A stretch of 64,000 nt of DNA from Neckera pumila. Lineage: Eukaryota > Streptophyta > Bryopsida > Hypnales > Neckeraceae. The stretch is from positions 25,982,913 through 26,046,912 of the forward strand of contig OZ018410.1 in NCBI GenBank assembly GCA_963969595.1. Reading direction: 5' to 3'. Position numbers and translations under genes: made by a program. This document shows, in pieces, positions 47,376-59,077 of this stretch (position 1 is the first letter of the stretch; each line of letters begins with the position of its first letter). The notes beneath the pieces are model-generated. The model was given only the letters and a program-made list of their open reading frames with translations, had not been told where the DNA came from and made no database searches.

Positions 47376-48015
47376 AGGAATCCGCAGTCCAGTAGTCTAG
47401 CAATCCAGGCAGTTGAAAGGGGTGTCTACCTAGTTGGCTCTTCCTTTTTTTTGGTCTTTTGGTTCGGTTTTCCAAACCTAAAAAGTAGGGGATTAAGTCT
47501 TTTTAGGAGAGAAGGACACAACAACAAAACACAAGAAGAAGACAAGGGAAGGGGAAGAATAGAAGCCACGCTCCAAAAAAGAATTAAAACCTGCATACAC
47601 AAAGTTCAAACTGCCTCACTCTCTACACCAAAACAAAACCAATAAGAATGGAGGGAGATTAGAGAAGGAGAGGATGAAATAGGAGGAGAGGAAGAGAGAC
47701 GATAAATATTTTAGAAAAGCTAGGAAGAATAGGAGATAATCTAAAAAGAAGCCTTGGTAGCCGTTAGAGGAGGATGGAGGGTATGACAACGTAAGAACTT
47801 TGTAAGAGGCGAGTTGGCACATTTATGCCCATTAGTTGTCAAAGTTGGTAGTGTAAGGTCTCCATCAAAATGTTTGTTGGAATAGTTCCAAGGTAGAAGA
47901 AAGGAATGAAGAGGAAAGGAGGCCAAAGGTGGAAAGAAGAAAATTAGATTAAAACCAATTGTAAGTCTCCAATCTTTAAGCCGTGGGCATTATTGAAAAA
48001 AAAATAAGAATTACA

Positions 48016-48078
48016 ATGGAAAACGAGGATGCGTACGTGGATGTGGACGAGGTCGTTCCTAACACCGATAGTGATGAG
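48016..48078 (+). other. Possible first coding exon ending in a splice donor
   Basis: ATG opens MENEDAYVDVDEVVPNTDSDE and is followed by a consensus donor, GAG|GTAAGC. Its acidic, codon-like composition differs from the surrounding AT-rich DNA. No downstream exon is recognised before repeats begin at 48.2 kb. It could be the start of a broken gene or gag-like leader, or chance. Confidence 0.25.
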
Positions 48079-48229
48079 GTAAGCCATCAAACCAATCCTT
48101 GTTATCTTGTCCTAATTCCCTCTTGATTTTCTTGATTAGCCTTTAATCCAAGTTAAAAAATAGAGATTAATGACAATTAGCAGTTTAGATTCAAAAGTAG
48201 AAATTAAGGAAAAATTGCAAAGTGAAAAG

Positions 48230-48668
48230 TCCAGTTAGGAATCAAACATGAATTAGGATGTAAAACATGGGAGTTTAATTTAGAGGTTAAAACTTAGAGT
48301 TAGATTTAGGAAGTAAAAACCTAGAATTAAATTAGAGGTTAAATGCTTAGAGCAAGAATTTAGGAGTAAAAAATTAGAGTAACATTTAGACATTAAAAGA
48401 TTAGGATAATACTTAGGAGTGAAAATTTAGAAATAGTTTAGAAGTAAAACCCTTAAGGTAGAATTTAGGGGTTAAAATTTAGAATTAATTTTAGAAATCA
48501 AAACTTAGAATTAATTTAGAAGTTAGAAATTTGGAGTAAAACTTAGACGGTAGAAATTTGGAGCAATGTTCTGAAGTTAGAAAGTCAGAGTAAAAGTTTA
48601 GAAGTAAATTTTTGAAGTTAAAAAACAAAACCTAGAAGTAAGATTAAAGTAGAAGTAAAAAAACCTAG
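48230..48668. repeat. Degenerate minisatellite, unit about 35-45 bp
   Basis: Variants of TTAGAAGTAAAAACTTAGAG and GAATTTAGGGGTTAAAA alternate for about 440 bases (A/G-rich on +). Copies are too diverged for an exact count. It directly abuts element E1. Confidence 0.7.
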
Positions 48669-48674
48669 AGTCAA

Positions 48675-49395
48675 GGGGTGATTGCAAGAAACACTTGTAC
48701 TATTTTGTGTCACATGGTGCATTTTGATTTTTTTTTGGGCATAACTTTTGCATTCTACATCCAAATGACTTAAGATTTATAGGGAAGGTGCTCATGACCA
48801 TTATACATCTTGCCTAATTTTTTTGCAATTTTCAAAAATGTTTTACTATATAAAAAGAGCCCCCGATTTCATGTCACACTTGCCAATTTGTGGGGTTTTA
48901 GTACTATTTTGGACCCAAAAAAATGAATTTGGAGCTGAAATTTGGATGAAATGGTCTTCTAGTAGACTTCTAGCTTTCTAGAAGAGGGATTTTAAAAAAA
49001 GTTAATTTTGTGCAGTGTGGAAGTCTACAAAGTGAGATTCTTTCTGCTTGCATTTCAAAACACATAAACATTATTTTGGTGGGTTTTTTGGTGAATGACC
49101 ATCTTCATAGGGCTATTGCAAATGGACAATTTTGATTTTGTGTATTTACTTATTTTACTATTTTTCCCTAATTAAAACATGAAGGTATGTATTTTCTTGT
49201 GACTTAGCACTTTTCAAGTTCTCCTACTTAGAGAATTTTCCTATGAAATTCCTTCCCTGGGAACCTTTGTCTTAAAGGTGTATACATTAGTTGTATTTTT
49301 TGAATTTTTTAAAAATTAGTTTTCTAATTTTAAAGTACTCCCGAAAAAATCAGCCAAACGCAACAAAATTGACCGGTGTTTCTTGCAATCACCCC
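48675..49395. mobile_element. E-family TIR element E1, 721 bp
   Basis: GGGGTGATTGCAAGAAACAC on the left and GTGTTTCTTGCAATCACCCC on the right form a perfect 20-bp TIR. E2 (59078-60085) is an inverted relative; shared blocks include ACATAAACATTATTTTGGTG. Flanks CAA and AAA do not give a clean duplication. No ORF. Confidence 0.75.
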
Positions 49396-49869
49396 AAAGA
49401 ATAATACTAGAACAACTCCAAGGTTAAAACATAGAAGTTCATGTATAAGGTCAAAATCACCAACCAATTGGGGCAGTCAACAAGTGGGAAATCATAGGGA
49501 AAAGCACCATGGAAGGAACATAAGATAGATGAAGTGTCCAAATAGGTTGTTTTTGTTCTTTATTTACCCAGGCTGGCCTCTTGGGTTAGCAACTAGTTAG
49601 TAGACCCTTGCACGCCAATCATAGCTACAACTACTGCCATCTACAAAACTAGAAAACTCAACAAAGCTCCATTGTTTGGAAGGCACAGTGGACCGCGCTC
49701 GCAAAAACACCTGTACATCTGAACATAGTAGATAAAAGGCTAGAACCAGAATGGTGTCCGCATTATTACCAAGGGTGGGTAATAAAGCATCCACATGAGC
49801 GTATACTATACATTTGTTGGAAATGCCAAAATACTTTGTAGGAAACGGCAAGGAACATATTTGGGATCG

Positions 49870-50695
49870 TTGAGTCATATTGCGAGTCATATTGCGAGTC
49901 ATATTTTTGCTAGTCATATTTTACAGTCATATCTCTACGGTCATGACATTTTTTTCTTTGGGGGTAGCCCAAGGGAAATTTGGGCGGGCAGTCGTGTTCT
50001 TGCGTTATTCATATTTGCAATCATTTTTCCATGGTAGTGACATTTTTTTTTCTTTTGGGGCAGCCAAGGGAAATTTGGGCGGATAGTCATATTTTTGCCT
50101 TAGTTGTTTTTGCAATCATATTTTTTTGTAAGTCATATTTTGTAGTTACATTTTTTTGTTAGTAAATTTTATTTCTTTTGGGGCAAAGGAAAAGGTGTGC
50201 AATCTAAAATGGCCCTCTTGTATTCCTTTGGGTATAAGTATAACTTTCTTTCATGATTGCCTATCGTGTTGCCTATTAAAAATAAATAAAAATTGTATGC
50301 TGTGTCCATTACAGAACTGGTGTCTAATAATTTGGGGTGGCATATGGTTATATTTTAACTAATATATTTTAAATTTTCAGATCACCTAAAGAAAATTTGG
50401 GTGGAAAACATATTGGGAGAGTGTCCAATTATATTTTTACCTCAATCATATTTTGTAGTCATATTTTTTTATCAGTCATATTTTGTAATCACATTTTCTT
50501 GGTAGCAATCTAAGATGTCCCTGGCTTGTAATTTGGCCATTAGGATCATTCCTTTGAGTATAGATGTGGCTTTATTTCATGTCTATTATAAAAACATTAT
50601 TTTTTCAGGTGCTATGTCACCTATAGAACTAGCATCAAATAATTTGGAAAGGCATATGTTTATGTTTTAATTAATATATTAAAATTTTCATAGGA
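49870..50695. repeat. AGTCATATT-rich tandem array with 310-bp higher-order unit
   Basis: AGTCATATT(T) recurs about a dozen times. GGGGCAGCCAAGGGAAATTTGGGCGG repeats (about 49965 and 50059), and a larger unit (CCTTTGGGTATA ... AATAATTTGGGGTGGCATATG ... AATATATT) recurs diverged about 310 bases later (50215-50385, 50525-50690). The motif resembles subterminal repeats of the CACTA end at 55526. Confidence 0.6.
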
Positions 50696-53400
50696 CTTAG
50701 AAGGGAAGTAGAGAAGAATAAAATAATTAACAACATGAGATAATTATATATTCTTTTAAGGATTTAGGGAGAAATTAGAGAAGAATTAAAGAAGAATTAA
50801 AGCCTATGAACAAACTATAACACTAAGGTAGTACCAAATCTAAGAGCCCAGATTAGAAACCAGGCTTGCCTTATTCCATTATTGGGACTTGTTGTAAGGT
50901 TGATTGAATGTGATACAGATTGAAAGCTAATTAGACTGATTAATACAAAGTAAAATCTAATGCGTTTAATCTAGTGATGTAGATTGAAGGTTGTAGAGTG
51001 TAGAAAAAACACTTGAAGCTTGAAAAAATTCTAATCTAAAGAGGAGAAAAAGGAGTGTGAGAAAAATCCATACCTGAGTGGCCATGGAGCAAGAGTAAGT
51101 GAAAAGTGCGATTTGTATTGAAAGTCTAAGAGTTTGAAGTAGAAATATAGGTTCTAAGTTGCCACTTGAAGCTTTGGGCATAGTTAGAAGACTAATTTGA
51201 CCCCCTTATAAAGGCTTGACTATGTATTAATATAAAAAAATTGTTGATTATAACACGCATAGTTGACCAAATGGAGTTTTAAAGTCTTAAGTATATACTT
51301 AGTTAGCACTTATGAGGCTTATGTCATTACAGTTGTTTGATTTATAAAATAACTAGAAATTAATTAGTAGAAATAGAAGTCAAAGATTTTCATCCTAAAT
51401 TATCCCAAAAAATAAAGGAAAAAAAGGAAAAATATAGAAAATAATTTAGAGAAAGTCAAGAGGAGGAAGTAGAAAGAAATAGATTGAAAGAAAAGAATAA
51501 GATCATAGATAGAATTTATACAACTTGCTATAAAAATCATCATTTAAGTTGTATATATAAAAACACAAAAAATGCAACAAAAATGGATCAATGCAAGCCT
51601 TATGATACAATTACAATATGAGTGTTGCAAAATGGAGATGTGTTAGAAACGGATTTTGAGGCATGCCTTAAAATTGGCTCTTTGTTATTTTTCTTCTCAT
51701 AGAAAGCATAGTTACATTACAAATTAAGAGGTTTAAGTCACACTTTTAAGAATTTACTAAAATCCAACTTTGAATTCAAGATCACTTAAATAAATTTCTA
51801 GATATTTGCAATAATATATCACAATTTTAAAAATAGATAAAAATTAAGGAAGATAAAATACAATGAAATGAAATATTCCAAAGTGTTAGTTTTGGATTAA
51901 AAATGTAAAAAAATCATCCAATTCAACTTAGAAGGAAATCTTAAAATTTACGTGATATTTTGAATCTGATCTTGAAAGTAAAAATTAATTTAGGCTTATA
52001 GGCTAAAAGAAAATGTGGATGAAGTCTTGAAGGATAAATTCGAGACAAAACTTCTTCCATCCATAATTTTTGCTAAAAATAACCCATTATAAAGGTTTTT
52101 ACTATTTTAGAATAGATATGTAATGCTCTACAACTAAAGTTCACAAATATTTTGAATTTCTCAGCTTGGATTTGGAAGTCTAGAGTTTTGGCCTAGATTG
52201 GATGAAACCATGTAAAACCACCTCAAAACCTCTCATTTTTACAATTTGTCAAGCAACTTGTATCAATTTTAGTTAAGATTTGATCCACTTACACTTTATC
52301 ATTAGAAAATACTTGTTCATTGTTTAGAATGCCAATTAAATAATATTTAAATATCCAACTTATAATTTGAAGCTCAACAACAAAGAATATGATTGTGCAT
52401 ACTTTATCTCAAGGATATAGATAAAATACTCACATATGTTATGTGTTGAAGTTTATTTCTTTCTTGAGAATGCCCTCAGCAATGTCATATAAGCTATATT
52501 TTTAGAGTCTCTACACGCCCTACAAAAGTCAAAAAATTATTTATGTGAAGATTGAAGCTTATCGTGGACACACGCACACTTGTATTGCAATTAAAAAATG
52601 GTTGTTTGGATGTTTTTACAAGGATATAGACTGTAAAAATATAATCCCTTTCTTGCTTCAAAGATGCTTTTAAATAGTGCCTCTATCAAATATTTTTGCT
52701 CCTACAGACTTTGTGCACGGACAAATGCTTGGCATCTATTTAGACTTATTTTGCCATAATTGTAGATGCTTCAAGGCCTTGTAGCTTTTCTTCATGCATT
52801 TTGTAGAGTTTTAGTACCGGGTACGCAATTCCCATAGTCCCATATTATATGGCTTTGATTATAATCACTTATAATGCATTTTCGTCCAATTTCAAGGAAT
52901 GTAATTTGTTTAAATGTAGAAAATTCTTGTAGCCTTTTCAAGAAGGAATCCAAAAATGTAACAATACATGAAATAAATAATTTTTTAGGAAAATAATAGC
53001 ATTATAAACCAAATTATATGAGTTATTTCAATACATGTATCATGAAATAAGATATCCAATTTTTTAGGCTTTTTAATAAAAAAAATAGTTTTAATTGGAA
53101 GAAACTTCATGTATGGAATTTTAAAACTATACACAGGTGCTTCAATTTTTTTTTATATATTGTGAATTTTTTATAATATCTATGCAACCCAACATTTTTC
53201 ATTTTTTTATATTTTTTTAGTTTGATCTTCACCTAACTTTTTGGTCTTTTTAATTTGATAATTTTTACAAAAGTCGTCCTCTAAGCCTTTTTAATGTCAA
53301 TGACCCATGTCTTTAATACATGAGTTGCATACCCGAGATTTTCATGTCAATATATGTATTCACTTTGAATCAAATTTGGTTGATAAAAAAGCTTTGTTGC
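50696..53400. other. AT-rich stretch, no gene or classified element
   Basis: Only short chance ORFs and no terminus pair. It could be the interior of a decayed CACTA element whose right end is at 55526, but this is not demonstrable here. Confidence 0.35.
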
Positions 53401-53419
53401 TTAGTATAATCATATTTGG

Positions 53420-53558
53420 TCAATCTCATGACTAAAGCATATCATGTACATGACTAGGACAAGTTACATGATTAGAGTAAGTCATGTACATGACTTAGAC
53501 GTCGCATAACTAGAGCAAGTCATGTGCATAACTAGGGCAAGTTATATAACTAGGGTTT
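53420..53558. repeat. ACATGACTAGG tandem repeat
   Basis: Units like CATGACTAGGACAAGTTA, CATGATTAGAGTAAGT and CATAACTAGGGCAAGTT follow each other about six times with a period of 18-20 bases. Confidence 0.7.
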
Positions 53559-53639
53559 TAAAATCCTAACTGCCACTTCCATGTAGCCGCCACTAATTTA
53601 GGTTTTAAAACCCTAGCCTCCATTTTTTTGGAGTTGCTT

Positions 53640-54230
53640 CCTCAAAGTGCAACATTTGGCTTTTTTGTTTCTTCTTCTTTGTTTCTTGTTGCCTTTTAGC
53701 ACTTTTTTCTTGTTGCTTCTTAGTTCTTGTTTCTTGTTAATGCCTTTTAGATCTTGTTTCTTTTTGCTTCTAAATTCTTGCTTCTGGTTGCTTCTTAGTT
53801 CTTGCTTCTTGCTTTTAACTTTTTCTTGTTACCTCTTAGTTATTAGTTTTTGCTTCTTAGTTCTTGCTCTTTGCTTTTAGTTCCTTTTGTTACCTCTTAG
53901 TTATTAGTTTTTGCTTCTTATTTTCTCTTGTTGCTTTTTTAGTTCTTGCTTCTAACTTCTTGTTGTTGCATCTTAATTCATGCTTTTTATTACTTCTAGT
54001 TGCATCTTAGTTCTTGCTTTTTCTTCTTATTTGTTGCATTTTCTTGCATCTTAACTTGTGTTTCTTCTTGTTTGTTGTTGCAACTTAGTTCTTTTTTATT
54101 TTTATTTTTTGTTGTATCTTGTTGCATCTTACCTCTTGCTTGTTGTTACCTCTAAGTATTTGCCACCTTTTGCTTCTTGTTCCTTCTATTATCATTGTTA
54201 TTCTTTCTTCTTGATTATTTGCAATTTTCT
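53640..54230. repeat. TTCTTG/CTTCTTAGTTC pyrimidine-rich satellite-like tract
   Basis: Irregular tandem copies of TTGCTTCTTAGTTCTTG over about 590 bases, strongly T/C/G on +. The ORFs in it are Leu/Phe/Cys repeats and are artefacts. Confidence 0.75.
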
Positions 54231-54689
54231 AAAGATAGTGCTTATGACTTTTTTTCAAACTTGTGCAACATACTTATATTGCCTTAAATCTTTGAATGTT
54301 GAGCTATATTATTCATTTCACTGAAAATCAACCTCCTTGATTGTATATGTAAGCACCAAGCACCAAGCTGGAATGAAGTTATTAGAGGCTATTTGCAACA
54401 CCAAAGAGGCAATATCTTCACATATTTGTAAGGAATATAGGTCTTATAAATGTGTGGGAATATACATTTATAGAGTGCCATTGTGATATGCTTTGTGTTA
54501 GTGACTAATAAATGTGATTGAGAAGAGTCATATTCTTTCTTGCATTTTCATTCTCTAATATGTTTGTCTTTTGTGCATCTCAAAAATCATATGTACTCAT
54601 TTTTAATTGGATGAAGTCTTTTGTTTAGCTGCTAAATTATATTAATGCATGATTGCAATGCGTCATGTTCATTTAGAATATATAGAAAA

Positions 54690-55526
54690 TGTGACTATAG
54701 TTTATGATGGAAACTATCATTAGCCTCAGTTACCTCAATTACAAACCACGCACACAAATCTAAGAATGTGACTCTCACTTACCTGGAATATCACTTACTT
54801 CAATTATATTTCACAAAATACACTAGTGAAAATTTGATTGGTTATAGTTACATGATGCTCACAATTATGCCAAGAATGTTACTCAATACTTTTAAAAATA
54901 TGACTACATTCAATCATAAAAATTATAAATATAATATTCCATATAAACTACCACATCATCCAAAAATATGACTTATAGGAGTCACATTTCAAATCAACAA
55001 AAAACATAATTCACAAGGGTCATATTCTACATCACCCAACAATATAATTCACAAAAGTCATTTTTCAACAGAAAATATGACTCACAAGAGTCATCTTTCA
55101 CAACAACAAATAATACAACTCACAAGAGTCATACTCACATCAACAAAGAATATGACTCACCATAGTCATATGCTGTGTCAGTCAAAATATAACTCACCAT
55201 AGTCATATTCTATGTCAATCAAAAATATGACTACACGTAGTCATATGCCATGTAGGATTTCTTTTGCTTTTGCTCGGGCACCTCAAGAAAAACTCAAGTG
55301 TATCAAAAATGGTCAATGTATATGCTACTTTGGCAAAATATGGCTAATTTTGGCTATTTATACTTCCCAACCTATATGACTGCAAATATGACTCATGTCT
55401 GAAGCGGCTCGTCGGTAATGATTGGACCTAGTCATAGCGCAAATCATCTACAGTGATTTCTGCGTGAGTCATATTTTGAGATTTTACAACTCACTGCAGT
55501 CATAAAACATCATTTTTGTTGTAGTG
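54690..55526. mobile_element. Right part of a CACTA element
   Basis: It ends ATCATTTTTGTTGTAGTG at 55526 (inward CACTACAACAAAAATGAT), the standard CACTA end. The preceding 800 bases carry many TATGACT/AGTCATA motifs in both orientations, as in subterminal transposase-binding arrays. The TAA after the end would be the target duplication. No matching left end with TAA was found; the left limit is that of the motif cluster. Confidence 0.55.
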
Positions 55527-55537
55527 TAAGTAGCATT

Positions 55538-56413
55538 TTTTGGCAACAGGACATTTTTAGTCATCCAATCATTTTTTTTCTGGAAGTTTTCACAAATGTG
55601 GTTCAAGAGTAGTCTTCAAGCATGTGCAGTTTTTTTATAACTTTTGACTATATGGTTAAAAATTTATTTTTATAACATGTAGTTTCTTTTGGAGTCTTAA
55701 TAGCATGGGTAGCTAATTTTCTTTTTAAGAAACAAATGTTTGAAATTGGTTTTTTATATTTATATTTACATAGGAAGCTTTGAATCATTCCATTTTGACT
55801 AATGAGATGAAAGTTATGAGGAGTTTTAGTTTACAAGCAGTTATAGAATCTCAAATCTCAAATAAATTTTGAAGCCCTTTATTTAACTCAGTTTTCAATA
55901 TTTTTGGAAATAAATAAAATCATAGGATGTAGATTGTTTATTACCACATCACAACCATTAAGATTGGCATTTTTCAATTTTCAATTCAAAATTCTTAATA
56001 GTTTAGTACTTTTAATCATTCTCTACTTCTTGTACTTATTATTTTTTTAAAGAATGAATATAAAATATTTTTGGTTGAAATTTTTAAATCTATTTCCAAC
56101 TCATTTCTTCAACATATCATGGAGAGTTGCAAATTGTAGGATCTACACATTTTTGGGCCAAAGGTTTGAAAAATGAAATCTCACCTTATGGAAAGAGTTG
56201 AAAATATTTCTTTTTGAAATTCAAGCATCAAGATCTTGCAATTGTTAGGATTCCTTGTTCCAAAATTTTAGGAGGGTACCTCTAACAAGCTAACTAAAAG
56301 ATCCTATAGTTGGATTTGATAAAAATAAATATAGATGAAGATTTCTACTTTTGCTTTGAAAACTAATATTTTGAGGTAGTTTTGGACCTTTCAATATGAA
56401 AGAACTTTAGGGA
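55538..56413 (+). mobile_element. T-family element T10, left end lost at a CACTA insertion
   Basis: The interior matches the reverse complement of T3/T6 from a few bases inside their left end (TTTTTTGGCAACAGG, ATAACTTTTGACTATATGG) to the right terminus GAACTTTAGGGA + TTAA (56414-56417). The first roughly 25 bases including the TIR are missing, and the CACTA end is immediately to the left, so the CACTA element inserted at or near the T10 terminus. Confidence 0.65.
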
Positions 56414-56417
56414 TTAA

Positions 56418-57067
56418 AGGAACAAATTATCCTAAACTAAAAGAATGTGGAAGATAGAGTGATTTGTGCCATTTTGGTGTGGGTGAAATTCAAGGCTCTT
56501 TGCCAATCTCGATGTCACCTATCCCACCACAAATTTCTTATAAGGGCATGCTTGCACTAGAGTCTCCAATCTAGATCTCAAGATCTTGAACTCAAACATT
56601 TAATAATTAAAAAAAAATATTGACTACACCTCCAAGCAACAAAATAGAACAAGTATTTTGTAGTGAAAAGGCCCAAATATAATTAATAGTGAAAAGATCT
56701 AAAAAGAGATTGACTTGTAGTTTGTGAATAAGCTTATAATATCAAGTTGAATAGGGAAAAGAGGTGCCGGCTAACCAAAAGTTCTAGAAGGAAATTTATT
56801 AAGGTAGCAAAATGCAAAATAGAGCACAATCTCCGGAAACGCAAAATCTCATTGTTCCGTTGTTTTTTTGTCATGCAAATCACGCAACTGAAGCCCATAT
56901 GTGAATAGGCCATAAAGGGGTGCGGGATTTACGGGTTCACTGACTTCACTCGCACTGCACTGAGGAAGGTAAGATAAGGTAACCCCAGTTTGACATTCGG
57001 AATTGTTGTTATTATTTGTTACATGCGGAGTAAGCGTAAGCATGTGAAGTACAAGTGCGACATAAGT
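56418..57067. other. No gene or classified element seen
   Basis: Mixed-composition sequence with short chance ORFs. The - strand ORF 56849-57238 spans a retroposed tail and is not supported as a gene. Confidence 0.35.
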
Positions 57068-57079
57068 TACAACTTCTGT

Positions 57080-57149
57080 TTGTTTTGTTTTGTTTTTGTT
57101 TTTTTTACACAGATGAAATGGAATTTCATTGCAAATAAATAGTACACCG
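57080..57149 (-). mobile_element. 70-bp truncated LINE tail with 12-bp target duplication
   Basis: TACAACTTCTGT occurs at 57068-57079 and 57150-57161. The insert reads, on -, TTTGCAATGAAATTCCATTTC then TCTGTGTAAAAAAAACAAAAAC..., sharing the GAAATTCCATTTCAT motif with the LINE fragment at 34745 and ending in an A-rich tail. Confidence 0.75.
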
Positions 57150-57423
57150 TACAACTTCTGTGTTAAGAAACATTGGAAGAGACAAAAAGGGCTTTGGGAA
57201 TTTGAGCAAAAGCAGGGACGGGAAGGTGTTGTGCACAATGATTAAACCATCCATTCATGGACTACGAGTCTGCCTCTGCAATCAGGACACTTCCATGATC
57301 TGTTGTCAGTTAACTTGGCCTCACCGGAGACGATCATGAGCCCAGCCCCAAAAGGTGGACCAGGAGTCCAATGTCAGAAAAAACCGACCACACAGAGGGC
57401 TTATAACTTATTATTAAGTTTAA

Positions 57424-57802
57424 GGTAGAAGCACCAGTGGTTGATCATTTAACGAGTTTTGGACCAGATTGTGTGCAGTATGAGATGGTGGAAATTTTTC
57501 CCATGTAGGAAGATAGGAAATACAAAGATTGCAAAATTTTCAGAATTTAATTCCCAAAATTAAAATTCTTGTGAATTTCGGGAGCCAAAAAGTACATTTC
57601 ACTAGTAGGCAATGTGTAGAGTCTTCCTATTCCAATCGTTCAAGGATGCTCACTACTTTGGAACATGTGTCATAACCATTTTAGTTCCAACCTTGAAAAG
57701 GACAGAAAAACAACACTCCAAGCCTGATTTGTAACCTAAGGTTGGAAATAGCGCACCCTACAGGTTGGGTACTGGGCGTGGTCAACAACTAGTGCTTCTA
57801 CC
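57424..57802 (-). mobile_element. C-family TIR element C3, 379 bp
   Basis: GGTAGAAGCACCAGTGGTTG and CAACAACTAGTGCTTCTACC are 20-bp inverted termini with three mismatches. Flanks are TAA (left) and TTA (right). The interior is the reverse complement of C1 (CACCCTACAGGTTGGGTA, AACATGTGTCATAACC). Confidence 0.65.
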
Positions 57803-57984
57803 TTAGCTTGGTTCATATGCTATCAATCAAATTTCTTCTTGGCTTGCATAGAAAGTTGGTCTTGGAGCACCAATGAGAGCACCACAGCTTGGTGTCCATA
57901 TGGACCTCTAGCACCAAACTCTGGTGCTCGAGGGTCAATTGTCTACTAAGGTAGAAGGTCCACAAATGGACCATCTGAGGACTA

Positions 57985-58285
57985 GAACTGAATTTTGGAG
58001 AGGTGAAACATCTTGAAATATTTTTCAGTAAAATTTCTTTGAAAGACAAGTGGAATTAACATTTAACCCAAGTCATTCATATTTTTTGGAGCTTTGTGGA
58101 ATTAGTTATAAAATCTTGAAGTTGAAATGGTATAGGGCTCTAAAATGAACCACTTCTTAAAGTGTACATTGTCTATACACTAATAAAGGCTATGAAAAAG
58201 CAATATGTACAAGTAGTGTACATTTTAGGAGGTGGTCCATTTTAGAGCCCGCTTGCTTTTAGAACCTCCTATCTTAATGAGGATT
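57985..58285. repeat. D-family dispersed repeat, copy 2
   Basis: Collinear with 10865-11165 (TGAATTTTGGAGAGGT, ATATTTTTCAGTAAAATT, GCTTTGTGGAATTAGTTAT, GGCTCTAAAAT). In both places a C-family element lies upstream (57424 and 9625), so C and D may be parts of one larger repeat. Confidence 0.55.
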
Positions 58286-58682
58286 AGATGTCAATTCCAA
58301 TGGGGAAGGGGGCAACGTCACCACAAAAAAAATTGGTGGAAATGAATACAATTCAAGAATACTTCAACTTGCATTAATCCAAAATAGTGAGATTTTGTTA
58401 AATTAGTATCACATGTACTAATAGGACAAGTGAGTGAACCTTACTAGAAATTGTGTGAATTGATGCTACGCCAATAAAGTCTCTTATAGTGTAGCTTCTT
58501 GTTCTATTAGTAGATGTGATAGACTTTCATTTTGTGCCCTCACTTATAAGATACATCAATGGAGCAGAAAGGTCTAAGGGCACAATTTATAGGGCATTAG
58601 CTTTGTGAACAAGCCCAAATAGAGCTAGCATTGTGGGAACATCAAGCCGTAAAAATTTTAAAACTAAAAATATATGCTACAC

Positions 58683-58937
58683 CTACACAAAATGGTGATA
58701 TTAGGTTGCCTTACCAATTTGGTTGCCTTACCTAAGATAAATTACCTCATGATTCTATTTCTGTCTACATGGAGGCGCATGCAACTTTCTGAACTGGGCC
58801 TTGAATTAGTACACTAATCTATGCCATATACATGGCTCTGGATTGAATGCATCATTATACAGTAGCAGTGAATATTTATATAGTGTGGATTGTCAAGAAA
58901 TTAGTGTAAGGCAACCTAATTTCACTATATTGTGTTG
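58683..58937. mobile_element. 255-bp TIR element H
   Basis: CTACACAAAATGGTGATATT + AGGTTGCCTTAC pairs with GTAAGGCAACCT + AATTTCACTATATTGTGTTG, about 32 bp of inverted terminus with a few mismatches. Only one copy is seen in this window, and no target duplication is evident. Confidence 0.5.
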
Positions 58938-59077
58938 ATAGCAACTTTTGCAATAAATATTTATGAAAATAGATGATTTTCTTTTAAAAAAAAACATCTT
59001 CTCAAACAAAAATGTTTTAAGAAAATATTAAAGCATTGTCAAAAAATTCACCATTACACCTATATTGTCACATCTTA

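Noticed and set aside
50819..50830. TAA-CACTAAGGTAG as the left end of the CACTA element ending at 55526
   Set aside because: The flank matches (TAA), but beyond CACTA the sequence does not match the right terminus (CACTACAACAAAAATG).
53647..54324. Leu/Phe/Cys-rich ORFs resembling membrane proteins
   Set aside because: They are translations of a TTCTTG-type pyrimidine-rich repeat tract, with no start context or conservation of frame between units.
54821..54840. CACTAGTGAAAATTTGATTG as the left end of the same CACTA element
   Set aside because: Partial similarity to the right terminus, but the flank is ATA rather than TAA and the motif-rich zone begins further left.
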